From Myoxocephalus aenaeus (taxonomy: Eukaryota; Chordata; Actinopteri; Perciformes; Cottidae): 64,000 bases of DNA. Made by a program: the position numbers and the translations under genes. The stretch's first letter is position 1; every line of letters starts with the position of its first letter. The stretch covers positions 61,001 through 125,000 of the forward strand of contig JBAMJR010000005.1 of assembly GCA_038501785.1 (NCBI GenBank), read 5' to 3'. Below are positions 32,700 through 64,000 of this stretch, piece by piece. The notes beneath the pieces are model-generated. The model was not told the origin of the DNA and made no database searches. It saw nothing but the letters and a program-made list of their open reading frames with translations.

Positions 32700-33079
32700 G
32701 ACTGTTTATGTTGTTCCTAATAAAAGACAAATGTGTCTTCTTCAGCATGATATTAAGCTGCTGTATATTCGAATAAAATAGTCTATAACATCTGAAAATA
32801 AATACAATATTAATTGAATGACCAGTCATATAGAAGCATTACAAAAATAAAATACATCTTTTTTTTCTTCCCTATCATATATTTTAGATTTATATACTGT
32901 TGTTAACTTGCTGTTGCTCCAGAGTGTTATATTGTTCTGATAACATTACTTTAAAATAAATGTGCGCAATACACTCATTATTGAATTTGGCGCATAATGC
33001 GCATAATGCGATTAATCTCAGAAAAATTATGCGATTAATCAGTAAAAAAATTTCAACTTTGCCCAGCCCTAATTTTGAT

Positions 33080-33383
33080 GCATGTGCTGGCAACGCCGCA
33101 GGACGAGTTACGGTCCAAAGTTTGAGGAAGAAGGAGAATAAGAAGATGGAGCCACAGGAGAACATGCAGTGTGACTGAGTTCATCATGGAAGTTCTTTCC
33201 CTGGAGGAACGTCAACAACAACATGACTAACAGCTGATCTCCATGACGCTGCAGCGTTGAGCCCACATGAGACTCTGATGCAGAGAGGAAGACGAGGGAG
33301 ACGAGGAAGAACAGCAGGACACATGATGTCCAGTCATACGTGTGCTGAGGGCTGCTTCCTGCCTGGGAACCCCCCCCTCCCCC

Positions 33384-33445
<62 letters not shown>

Positions 33446-33689
33446 TCTGCACATCTCTTTACTTGTTTACTTTTGGCTCTGAGATAATCCCTCTGATGAT
33501 GTCATAGTGATGTCATCAGGTTGGGTTTTAAGGACATGTAATGTCCCGTAATATGTGTGGAGTGGGATTGTTCTTTTAAAGCCTGTGATCCCAACTTGGA
33601 AAATAGATGTTTTTTAAATTCAGGCAGGGTTAAGTCACTATTGAGTTGCATTATGGGAACTGTAGGAGTTACAAGGACGCCACACACTG
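33080..33689. other. Downstream flank of pdgfb: dispersed-repeat remnants and (CA)n
   Basis: (CA)n lies at 33389-33440. GATGTCATCAGGTTGGGTTT (33509-33528) and TGCATTATGGGAACTGTAG (33648-33666) are words seen in common fish repeats, by recall. This would be the pdgfb 3' UTR if the gene ends with exon 5, but I find no AATAAA on the minus strand here, so the 3' end is undefined. Confidence 0.45.
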
Positions 33690-54276
<20,587 letters not shown>

Positions 54277-54540
54277 GTTGCTTGCGCCCAGCCTGAGGAG
54301 CCGCGAGGGACCGGCTGGGCATCGAACCCCTCGGCGCGTCACCGCCGGTCCTGCGCGCTGTCTCACGGTGACTCACGCGCGGGCCAGACGTCTGGCTGCG
54401 TCCATTGTGTCCAGGGTGCGTAATGCGCAGAGTCCAGACGTCTCCAGATGTGATGCAGGATAAGAATTCATCCACAAGTGCCAACGCGCTCCATGCGTCC
54501 GCGTCCTGGTCCACACTGCGGAGGGACCAGACCGCGAGTC

Positions 54541-54877
54541 CAATAACGCAGTTAAATGTATTAATAACGCAGTTAAATGTATCAATACCGCAGTTAAATG
54601 TATCAATACCGCAGTTGAATGTATCAATAACGCAGTTAAATGTATCAATAACGCAGTTAAATGTATTAATAACGCAGTTAAATGTATCAATACCGCAGTT
54701 AAATGTATTAATAACGCAGTTAAATGTATCAATAACGCAGTTAAATGTATTAATAACGCAGTTAAATGTATCAATACCGCAGTTAAATGTATTAATAACG
54801 CAGTTGAATGTATTAATAACCCAGTTAAATGTATTAATAACGCAGTTAAATGTATTAATAACGCAGTTAAATGTATC
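54541..54877. repeat. 21-bp minisatellite in the pdgfb 5' flank, 16 units
   Basis: The unit is ATAACGCAGTTAAATGTATT with a final A; variants are ATACCGC and GTATCA. It lies 265-600 bp upstream of the start codon. Confidence 0.96.
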
Positions 54878-55084
54878 GCTGCATCCCCAGAGGTCCGTGC
54901 GTAAAAAGTTGCTTCCCCTTCGGCACGGCTCGTGCGTAATGCTCCGGCCGCTCCGCTGTGGCTTCCCGGTCCTCTCTCGCTCCGTGTGGATGAGCTCCTC
55001 CCTCTCTTCTGGAGCTCCTCCCCCCGCGTGCCGCTGCTCCTCCAGCCGGATCAGGTGGTTCTCTCCTCTCTGGTTGCGTCTCGC

Positions 55085-55130
55085 TCCCTCCCTCCTCCCT
55101 CCTCCCTCCTCCCTCCTCCCTCCTCCCTCC
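55085..55130. repeat. (CCCTCCT)n tract, G4-type on the pdgfb strand
   Basis: Six to seven heptamer units; the minus strand has repeated GGG runs separated by AGGA. Confidence 0.93.
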
Positions 55131-55210
55131 ACGAGTTTCAAGCGTCAAGTTAGACGCAGAGGAGCCGAATCGTGCCAGAAACGGGCTGCTTTGCTTTCAA
55201 AATAAAAGAA

Positions 55211-55443
55211 AAGGAGTGGAATTTGCATGAAAATGTCATAAAAATGGATCTCAGCCAAAATGATATGTGTACGACAAGTGAAGGTTATTGCAAGTTTGGT
55301 AATTAGGCCTACAGCTGATTATTCTGGCTCATAAAAAACAAAAAGTCTAAATGTAAAACTTGAAAAAATTGAAGAGATATGCTACATTAATACAAACTGT
55401 AAATATAGTATGAAACTGTAAGAATGATTTTGAATATGTATTG

Positions 55444-55526
<83 letters not shown>

Positions 55527-55670
55527 AGACATTAAAGTTCTGAAATATATTAAATGTTTTACTTTGAAGGTTCCGGAGAGGAAGTGTTGTTTCTCCTGAC
55601 GCTGACTTGACTCTGGTCCTCGTATCTGCTCCATGGCTCCTGTTCTCCTCATGAAGGCAGAGCTCATGTG
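55211..55670. other. Upstream intergenic DNA with (TA)n 55447-55521
   Basis: A/T-rich. Apart from the long TA run no feature is supported. Confidence 0.7.
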
Positions 55671-56773
55671 AGTCCTCATAGAGAGACTTGGCGAGTCAAT
55701 ACGACAGTCCTTATAGAGAGACTTGTTGAGTCAATACGACAGTCCTTATAGAGAGACTTGTTGAGGCAATACTACAGTCCTTATAGAGAGACTTGGCGAG
55801 TCAATACGACAGTCCTTATAGCATAGACTTGTTGAGTCAATACAACAGTCCTTATAGGATAGACTTGTTGAGGCAATACGACAGTCCTCATCGAGAGACT
55901 TGTTGAGTCAATACGACAGTCCTTATAGAGAGACTTGGCGAGTCAATACGACAGTCCTTATAGCATAGACTTGTTGAGTCAATACGACAGTCCTTATAGC
56001 ATAGACTTGTTGAGTCAATACAACAGTCCTTATAGGATAGACTTGTTGAGGCAATACGACAGTCCTCATCGAGAGACTTGTTGAGTCAATACGACAGTCC
56101 TTATAGAGAGACTTGGCGAGTCAATACGACAGTCCTTATAGCATAGACTTGTTGAGTCAATACGACAGTCCTTATAGCATAGACTTGTTGAGTCAATACA
56201 ACAGTCCTTATAGGATAGACTTGTTGAGGCAATACGACAGTCCTCATCGAGAGACTTGTTGAGGCAATACGACAGCCCTCATCGAGAGACTTGTTGAGGC
56301 AATACGACAGCCCTCATAGAGAGACTTGGTGAGGCAATACGACAGCCCTCATAGAGAGACTTGGTGAGGCAATACGACAGTCCTTATAGACAGACTTGTT
56401 GAGGCAATACGACAGTCCTTATAGACAGACTTGTTGAGGCAATACGACAGTCCTTATAGACAGACTTGTTGAGGCAATACGACAGTCCTTATAGGAGAGA
56501 CTTGGTGAGTCAATACGACAGTCCTCATAGAGCGACTTGGTGAGGCAATATGACAGCTCTCATAGAGAGACTTGGTGAGGTAATATGACAGTCCTCATAG
56601 AGAGACTTGTTGAGGCAATACGACAGTCCTTATAGACAGACTTGTTGAGGCAATACGACAGTCCTTATAGACAGACTTGTTGAGGCAATACGACAGTCCT
56701 TATAGACAGACTTGTTGAGGCAATACGACAGTCCTCATAGAGAGACTTGGAGAGGCAATACGACAGTCCTCAG
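55671..56773. repeat. 35-bp minisatellite, about 31 units
   Basis: The unit is CAGTCCTTATAGAGAGACTT followed by GTTGAGTCAATACGA. A block of GGCGAG, GCATAG, GGATAG and CATCGAG variants recurs several times between 55790 and 56260, a higher-order repeat of about 140-180 bp. Confidence 0.97.
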
Positions 56774-56984
56774 ATAGTAGTGTTTGCATAGACTATATAT
56801 AGAGAGAGGAGCTGTGCAGAGTCTCACATATTCTAGCCCAGCTGCACTTTGTAGGGACAAAGAATGATGTGGTACTTGACAATAGTTGTGACGGCAGTGA
56901 GACAGACAAGAGGGACTGCAGTGACTGCCAGGCGAGTCTCCTCAACAACAGTTTAAACAGATCTCTAAACATCTACGGGGATCT

Positions 56985-57184
56985 GGACCCATTGGAGACC
57001 CGGACCCATTGGAGATCCGGACCCATTGGAGATCCGGACCCATTGGAGACCCTGACCCATTGGAGACCCGGACCCATTGGAGATCCGGACCCATTGGAGA
57101 TCCGGACCCATTGGAGATCCGGACCCATTGGAGATCCGGACCCATTGGAGACCCGGACCCTTTGAAGATCCGGACCCATTGGAG
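56985..57184. repeat. 17-bp minisatellite, about 12 units
   Basis: The unit is ACCCATTGGAGATCCGG, with GACCC variants. Each unit contains an inverted CCAAT core. Confidence 0.97.
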
Positions 57185-57847
57185 AGTTGGTCCATGAGAT
57201 AGTCCTGTGGGAGGGTCTTATCTCCCGGAGCTTCTGCTGCATGAGACCCCATAACCTGAACCCACTGTCTCTGTGTTCAAAGTTCTTTTGTTCACATCTG
57301 GATCCACGATTGCGTCTTTAAAATAAATGACGTCACCACAAATACACCGTTGACCGCCAGAAACACCAGAGCTCATTTTTATTGGATTATAATCTGAAGA
57401 TTAACGTGAAGAATTTTCTGTGGATTCACTTTTTTAGACTGTTTCTGTCTCTTATGTAAAATGCAGAAAAGTGCATTACGTCATCAGTGATTTCAAATGT
57501 TCAGCTTTCCTTAAAACAACAACCAGACAACACACGCTTGTTGTAATCTGCTGAGATTATTGTTGAAGAACAGAGCAGAATAATAAGCACTTGTTGTGTC
57601 AACGAGGTCGACTTTAAAACATCAAACACACTCAACGTGACCAACAGAAACAATATTAAAGGAGTTTATTACGTCATTAAAGATCTTTAGAGACACTTTC
57701 TGTCAACGGAGAAGTCGACTGAAACGATCTCAAGTAAAACACTACAGTTTCCCAGAAGGCTTAGCGTTTGTTTTCAGGGTCACGACTGGACGGAGGGGGT
57801 GGGGGGTGGGCAGAGGAAGCAGGCATCCCTGTGCTGCTATTATTGAA

Positions 57848-57850
<3 letters not shown>
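57185..57850. other. Intergenic DNA, no gene recognised
   Basis: Mixed composition. A G-rich stretch lies at 57792-57812. No coding signal. Confidence 0.55.
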
Positions 57851-59299
<1,449 letters not shown>

Positions 59300-59430
59300 T
59301 AATTAACTTCCCGTCCAATATCCTGATCTAATTAATGGAGTGACTTTCCGGCTGCAGGACGAAGTGAACAGCCGCCGTGTTCCTGCTGGAGGTCAAACTG
59401 GGGTCACGGCTCTGCTGCCGTCCGGTCCAT

Positions 59431-59738
59431 GTCTCACTCTGTGTCTCACTCCGTATCTCACTCCAGGTCTCACTATGTGTCTCACTCCAGGTCTCACTCT
59501 GTGTCTCACTCCAGGTCTCACTCTGTATCGCTGTGTCTCACTCCAGGTCTCACTCCGGGTCTCACTCTGTGTCTCACTCCAGGTCTCACTTTGTGTCTCA
59601 CTCTGTGTCTCACTCCGGGTCTCACTTTGTGTCTCACTCCAGGTCTCACTCTGTGTCTCACTCCGGGTCTCACTCCAGGTCTCACTCCAGGTCTCACTTT
59701 GTGTCTCACTCCAGGTCTCACTTTGTGTCTCACTCCGG
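59431..59738. repeat. 12-bp minisatellite, about 25 units
   Basis: GTCTCACTCCAG, GTCTCACTCTGT, GTCTCACTTTGT and GTCTCACTCCGG units. All three plus frames stay open; no gene. Confidence 0.96.
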
Positions 59739-60180
59739 ACCCATCAGTACCCGGTGAAGGTGAAGGGTCACAAGCTCACCGGCTTGTAGGAACCCCAAAT
59801 GAGTTATAATACTTGTGTTATTTTATATGATTTTTTTTCAGAATGTCTTTTCAATTAGTTTTTATATTTTCAAACAAATCCCTTTTATACCACATGTTGA
59901 TCATAACTATGAACATCCAGCATGATATGAGCCAGATTCCCCAAAAATGCCTCCTGGAGCGGTCCCAGAGTTTTTCAAACTGTATGGATCAGGGCCTTAA
60001 CAATGATGTCACACATCTGTAATCAAAATACTTGTATTTTGCAGATTTTTTTTTTATTCACTTAAATAATTTGATTTTATAAAATCCATTAAAATACTTT
60101 TATTTAGTCAAATTCATTAAGATGTCTCATCATCGCCGTAATAAACTCCTCCCTCTCCACTGGTCATTTCCCATGAGCGC
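59739..60180. other. Intergenic A/T-rich DNA
   Basis: No gene or repeat recognised. Confidence 0.5.
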
Positions 60181-60405
60181 TCAAAGTTGCAGGTGTTACT
60201 CCGTTCCTTAAAAAGCCCGGGCGTGACCAGGACCTCTAGAAGAACTACACACCTATGTCAAGTCTACCTCTAACACACTGTTGCCTCACAACTGAAAACT
60301 CACTTGGACTGCAATTGGCAAACAAACCCCAGCGCCTACATGACGGTCTACGTCGAGACCATTACAGGTAGACCAGACCGGCCCACGCACTACACAACGT
60401 AGACC

Positions 60406-60470
60406 ACTCGGGGTTTAGCATTTGACTGCAGATCAAAGGCTCCCCAGTCCATCTCTGGGCGCCCCGAGCA
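60406..60470 (+). pseudogene. tRNA-Cys-like remnant in the left arm
   Basis: The anticodon arm TTTGACTGCAGATCAAA and part of the T arm are kept. The D-arm sequence present in the right copy (CAGCTCAGTGGGAGAG) is mostly deleted, leaving GGGGTTTAGCA. Confidence 0.6.
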
Positions 60471-60874
60471 TTTCCTTAACGATAGAAGAGCTTGAGGATG
60501 GTCATGATGTGACGGCTTTGACGAACTCATGCGGTCCAGCCGGGCCCACAGGCCTCCAGCTTCTTCAGAGAAGCACAGATGAATACACAGGAAGTAGAGC
60601 TCCTGCTGAAAGACAAACGCTCTCCTCCAAATGAACTAACTGACTTAATACCTTTTCTCAATCTACTTTTTGATCATCCAACATGAAACCCTTATTAGCT
60701 TTTGCATCATTACAGATCTGATCTTGATCTCTGGCAGTGTTTGTTGTGGACTGTTGGGAAAGAGTGTTGGTTTGCCTTTGAAGTTGAACTGGGAAACGTT
60801 TGATGGGAACGTATAGAGCTTCACAGTCAACCACTTGTACAAAGACAGGTGTTTCTGCGTTTACTTCATTTGTT

Positions 60875-60946
60875 TAGGGCCCCCCAGAGTGGAACTGGGG
60901 AGCCTTTGATCTGCAGTCAAACGCTCTCCCACTGAGCTGAACCCCT
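60875..60946 (-). tRNA. tRNA-Cys (GCA)-like gene or pseudogene in the right arm
   Basis: The 72-nt sequence folds as a cloverleaf. The acceptor AGGGGTT pairs with GGGCCCT with one mismatch and two wobbles; the D stem is GCTC/GAGC. The anticodon arm TTTGA-CTGCAGA-TCAAA is perfect with anticodon GCA, and the T stem is CCCAG/CTGGG with loop TTCCACT. A-box (AGCTCAGTGG) and B-box (GTTCCACTC) words are near consensus. The weakened acceptor and repeat context suggest a pseudogene or SINE-like head. Confidence 0.6.
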
Positions 60947-61245
60947 TGTGTAGTGCGTGGGCCGGTCTGGTCTACCTGTAATGGTCTCGCCGTAGACCGT
61001 CATGTAGGCGCTGGGGTTTGTTTGAGTCCAAGTGGGGTTTCAGTTGTGAGGCAACAGTGTGTTTGGGCATTTTTAAGACAAAAGGTAGCTTTATCATAGG
61101 TCTGTAGTATTTCTAGAGGTCCTGGTCACGTCCGGGCTTTCGTAATGGTGCATTCCTCGCTCTCATTGCCTGAAGATGGGAATCAACCATCTTCATAAGG
61201 ACAAAGGTTCCGGCCCAGCATCGTGTGTAGAAGGCACTTAAACAA

Positions 61246-61310
61246 GAACTAGAGACCCCTTGATCTGCAGTCTATTATTCTGCCATTGAACTCCACTCCC
61301 AAAAAGAGTT
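61246..61310 (-). pseudogene. Third tRNA-Cys-like remnant
   Basis: On the minus strand GGAGTTCAATGGCAGAATAA is followed by TAGACTGCAGATCAAG, an anticodon arm like that of the neighbouring copies. The rest is diverged. Confidence 0.45.
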
Positions 61311-61920
61311 ATTCCACCGGACAGCCCTACAGAAAAAGTGACGGCATGCCAAGACTCAGACATACAGGAGTTGTTGCTGTTGCATGCCCTCGCATAATTG
61401 CATCATCTGAAAAAGTAAAGAAAACATTCCAACGTTATCGTCACCAGAAGAGTCTCATAACTGCAGGAAGACACGTTTGACTTTTTGAAGTGTCTCATAA
61501 CATCTGACATGAGAGGAAACGGAGCTGACACACATGAGGAGGCAGCGACGCCCACCACCACCTCCCTCATATGCAAACACTCATATGCAAACACTCATAT
61601 GCAAACAAAAGAGATGTGTCTGTTACGAGCTCAGCGGATATTTACGTCCCGTAAGAGTTAACCTTTTAAAAACCAATCGCTCAGTCTGCCTACACGGGGG
61701 CAGACTGAGCGATTGTTATATAAACTGTAAATCATAGCTTGTTTGATGAAAAAAAAATGCTGTATCTGGATGTATTGAACACCATAAGTAATATACAAGT
61801 GAAATATATGGTTTGGTACATGAGAACATTAAAATGTCACAGATGTGCCCCAATGTTGGAGTCCTCGCCTGAATGTTCTCTGTTCTAAACCCTCTCTAAC
61901 TTTGTCAAAGTCAACCTTTG
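61311..61920. other. Intergenic DNA with ATGCAAAC repeats and a hairpin
   Basis: Three units of CTCATATGCAAACA lie at about 61566-61606. A hairpin lies at 61674-61715. No gene is supported. Confidence 0.6.
61674..61715. repeat. Perfect 17-bp hairpin with 8-nt loop
   Basis: CAATCGCTCAGTCTGCC and its exact reverse complement around the loop TACACGGG. Confidence 0.93.
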
Positions 61921-61922
61921 CA

Positions 61923-62346
61923 GAGAGAATGTTCACATATTGTGTTATGATTTGGGTTAGAGAATGTTCACATATTGTGTTATGATTTGGGTTAGAGAAT
62001 GTTCACATATTGTGTTATGATTTGGGTTAGAGAATGTTCACATATTGTGTTATGATTTGGGTTAGAGAATGTTCACATATTGTGTTATGATTTGGGTTAG
62101 AGAATGTTCACATATTGTGCTATGATTTGGGTTAGAGAATGTTCACATATTGAGCTATGATTTGGGTTAGAGAATGTTCACATATTGTGCTATGATTTGG
62201 GTTAGAGAATGTTCACATATTGTGCTATGATTTGGGTTAGAGAATGTTCACATATTGTGCTATGATTTGGGTTAGTGAATGTTCACATATTGAGTTATGA
62301 TTTGGGTTAGAGAATGTTCACATATTGTTTTATGATGTGGGTTAGA
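61923..62346. repeat. 35-bp minisatellite, 12 units
   Basis: The unit is AGAGAATGTTCACATATTGT followed by GTTATGATTTGGGTT. The variants GCTATG and GAGCTATG lie in the right half. Confidence 0.97.
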
Positions 62347-62453
62347 GTTGGACCTTACAGCTGCATCATTTCAAAGAAATAGGTTGGTGTTGGAGAGACG
62401 GCCACAGTGTGATGCATGAAGACCTGCAGAACATTGTGTGTGTCGTTCCATGT

Positions 62454-62458
<5 letters not shown>

Positions 62459-62520
<62 letters not shown>
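62459..62520. repeat. (CA)n microsatellite
   Basis: About 62 bp of CA. Confidence 0.98.
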
Positions 62521-62522
<2 letters not shown>

Positions 62523-63203
62523 TGATCTGAGTGGTGGTTCGTTCAATCGGTGGGAATTTCCCCTTGTATCTCAGGAGGAGGAGGAGGAGGGTCCCCTTCC
62601 TCCAAATCTTCTGAGGCTTCACGACGGTTTCCCTTCAGGGGCTGGAAGCCTCCTCTTCCTCCTCCTCCTTCTCCTCACTCCCTTTTTTCTTCTTCCTCCT
62701 CCTCCTCTTCCTCCTCCCACACTCAATCCACCCGTTGTTCGGCGCCCTGTGACCTTTGACCCTTCGCAGTGGGTTCCTGTAGGTTCTGGTGTCACGCATC
62801 AAACGGGCCTTCATGTTTAGAACTTAAAGGAACCCGTTCTTCCTCCTCCTCCTCTTCCTCTTCCTCCTCCAGCTTTCAAGAGGCCGATCCCCTCTGTACA
62901 ACATGTGCAACATCCTTATGTTTGTTCTTACTTTATTTATTGTATTATATTTTATATGTCTTTTCATTTTTACTTTTCATTTTCTTTCTTTTAGTGGCGC
63001 CTCCCGGCACAAGCATGTCCGACAGTTATACGGATTTGATTTAAAATAAAACCTCCACTGCTCCCCTCGTGGGGAAGACTTTCCTCACTAAACATGAAAG
63101 TCTTCACAAAATGTTGCACAACTCCGCTGACAGTTTGTTACTAAATGCACGACGGGCTCACAGAACAGAGGCGTGTTATTATATTCTGGAGGACATCAGA
63201 CAT
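62521..63203. other. Intergenic DNA with CCT/TCC-rich tracts
   Basis: Pyrimidine-rich segments lie at 62652-62717 and 62838-62872. Serine-rich ORFs over them lack any signature. No gene. Confidence 0.6.
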
Positions 63204-63238
63204 CAGTAAGCCAGGTATTCTTCATACCTGGCTTACTG
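63204..63238. repeat. Perfect 15-bp hairpin with 5-nt loop
   Basis: CAGTAAGCCAGGTAT, loop TCTTC, then the reverse complement. The flanking text (TTAGCTGGATAATTTTAAGG) looks like a dispersed DNA element. Confidence 0.9.
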
Positions 63239-63689
63239 AGTTAGCTGGATAATTTTAAGGATAAGATGACGCAGAATCACCTTAGCAACACATCGAAATC
63301 CCTTCACCTGCTCCAGCGCAGGCTAACTGAAATTCACTGGATAAGCTGGCCACTCCCACCGGACAAAAAAGGCAGCGCCCTTGAATTTCTGATTATGAAT
63401 AATACATACATACTGATCCGCCCATACACAGATTCAAACTCCTATATGGTAATCTACACATACGTGTATATACACATGTATGATACATACGCGCATACAG
63501 TACATATATCCTCACAAGTATATATTTATTCGTATACTACTGCCAGCAGGCACATTAAAATAAATATAATCTGATTGATTTGGGTGATGAGGCACTTCAA
63601 ATTAGCCGATACATTTTCCCAACACTGATGCATTTAACTTGTCTGATATATCGCGATGCTTATGTGACTCTAACCCGTCCAGCGGAGGC
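63239..63689. other. Probable dispersed DNA-element remnant, A/T-rich
   Basis: GATAAGATGACGCAGAATCA and the following text look like a fish transposon remnant, by recall. The rest is A/T-rich with ATACATACA-type words. No gene. Confidence 0.4.
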
Positions 63690-64000
63690 GGCGTTAAGCT
63701 GCGTTCACAACATGAAGTGTTGTGAATATTCGCTACGCTTTGGATGTGAACGCACCATTAGACTTTGCCATAATTATGGTCTTAAATTCATTATATGTAG
63801 TCATGATCATCTCCTGCTCCTCAACTGAGAAAACAGACGCTCTTTCTCTGATCTTATTTGCCATGTTGTAGCGTTAGAAAAATCATGAATTTGGCGATCG
63901 ACTCCTCCCCCTTCTGAAGAGAAGCGTACACGCGCAATTATCCAGATGACTGACGTCTGGTTAGAATGAACGAGACCGTTTGAGGGCGGTTCCGCCTTTG
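63690..64000 (-). mobile_element. PIF/Harbinger-like fragment, second copy, cut by window end
   Basis: This is the reverse-complement relative of 24340-24660. The TGTGAATATTCGCTACGC palindrome-like end and GCGTTCACA words at 63702-63755 match the terminal-repeat style. It continues past the window end. Confidence 0.6.
63733..63864 (-). pseudogene. Truncated Myb/SANT-like protein start, second copy (43 residues)
   Basis: It reads MANKIRERASVFSVEEQEM, then IMTTYNEFKTIIMAKSN, and stops in the terminal-repeat-like text (GAFTSKA). It is truncated at the same codon as the copy at 24497, so the shortened form itself probably spread. Confidence 0.55.

Larger units (their letters stand above)
30028..33071. 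mobile_element. hAT-like element, 3044 bp, with 8-bp target-site duplication
   Basis: The element starts TAGGGCTGGGCA and ends with its exact reverse complement, a 12-bp terminal inverted repeat. ATTTTGAT flanks it at 30020-30027 and 33072-33079, the 8-bp duplication expected of hAT transposition. Subterminal text holds repeated ATGCG/CGATTAATC-type words (33000-33030). No transposase is present. Most of its inside is a 51-bp array, which is interrupted by a younger MITE at 31225-31870. Confidence 0.85.
54277..55210 (-). promoter_or_regulatory. Putative pdgfb 5' UTR and promoter region
   Basis: GC/CpG-rich DNA upstream of the pdgfb start, interrupted by a 21-bp array (54541-54877). At 55085-55130 the transcribed strand reads (GGGAGGA)n, a G-quadruplex-capable tract. 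A weak TATA-like word (TTTTATTTT, minus strand) lies near 55198-55208. No transcription start can be fixed from sequence alone. Open frames on the minus strand here begin at non-ATG codons and are not supported. Confidence 0.5.
60184..61150. mobile_element. Inverted pair of LINE-RT/tRNA-Cys chimeric repeats
   Basis: The left arm (about 60205-60470, plus) and right arm (about 61145-60875, minus) share the same order. This is text like AAGCCCGGGCGTGACCAGGA, encoding a KKPGRDQDL..NYTPMSSLP remnant of LINE RT block 1, then ACACTGTTGCCTCACAACTG, CCCCAGCGCCTACATGACGG and ACCATTACAGGTAGACCAGA, then a tRNA-Cys-like sequence. The arms meet tRNA side inward, with about 400 bp between. Confidence 0.8.

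Noticed and set aside
31722..32829. Long ORFs on both strands in the 51-bp array (up to 349 codons)
   Set aside because: A 51-bp unit without stops keeps frames open on both strands; peptides are pure 17-residue repeats.
61923..62346. GGGTTAG in each 35-bp unit, resembling the vertebrate telomere hexamer
   Set aside because: Only one hexamer-like word per unit with unrelated bases between; not interstitial telomeric repeats.
62550..63044. Ser-rich ORFs at 62550-62759 and 62769-63044
   Set aside because: They span CCT-rich simple sequence, have no homology signal, and the second ends in A/T-rich non-coding text.

Overview
This window is vertebrate genomic DNA, almost certainly from a ray-finned fish (teleost). 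The evidence is a multi-exon pdgfb-type growth-factor gene, several decayed L2/CR1-group LINE copies of the kind common in teleosts, PIF/Harbinger- and hAT-like DNA transposons, a decayed member of a multicopy fish gene family, and a very high load of (CA)n and other simple repeats. By my rough tally 40-45 percent of the window is tandem repeat. No prokaryotic-style genes, operons or CRISPR arrays are present. Nearly all long open reading frames are by-products of stop-free minisatellites.

Layout. 1-3270: a frameshifted L2-like LINE (endonuclease, reverse transcriptase, 3' tail), running directly into a 17/18-bp minisatellite (to 4347). 4.4-11.5 kb: simple repeats and a 3.2-kb array of a 29-30-bp unit. 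11.8-15.75 kb: a probable mobile cassette with a 430-bp foldback at one end and a decayed, intron-containing minus-strand gene related to the teleost SAMD3-like family. 16.4-19.74 kb: an antisense LINE whose 3' UTR holds a 1.95-kb 28-bp array. 20.6-24.0 kb: an 8-bp array and a 2.25-kb, CpG-dense 14-bp array. 24.3-24.7 kb: a Myb/SANT-like transposon gene fragment, with a relative in the opposite orientation at 63.7-64.0 kb. 26-29.4 kb: an 818-bp inverted-repeat element, a 32-bp array and a truncated LINE. 30.0-33.1 kb: a hAT-like element with an 8-bp target duplication, carrying a 51-bp array that is itself split by a Harbinger-like MITE with a TTA target duplication.

The real protein-coding gene is pdgfb on the minus strand, from the start codon at 54276 to a stop at 33690. 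Five coding exons join in phase to give a 468-residue preproprotein: signal peptide, propeptide, RVPR cleavage site, a PDGF/VEGF cystine-knot domain with all eight cysteines, and a long serine/proline/glutamine-rich C-terminus. Intron 1 (about 15 kb) is filled by a 7.1-kb tandem duplication of satellites. Intron 2 holds a 2-kb array derived from a LINE. The 5' flank has a 21-bp array and a G-quadruplex-type tract. Exon 1 ends in five tandem in-frame splice donors.

Downstream of pdgfb in plus coordinates (55-64 kb) are more arrays, an inverted pair of chimeric repeats joining a LINE RT remnant to tRNA-Cys, and small perfect hairpins.
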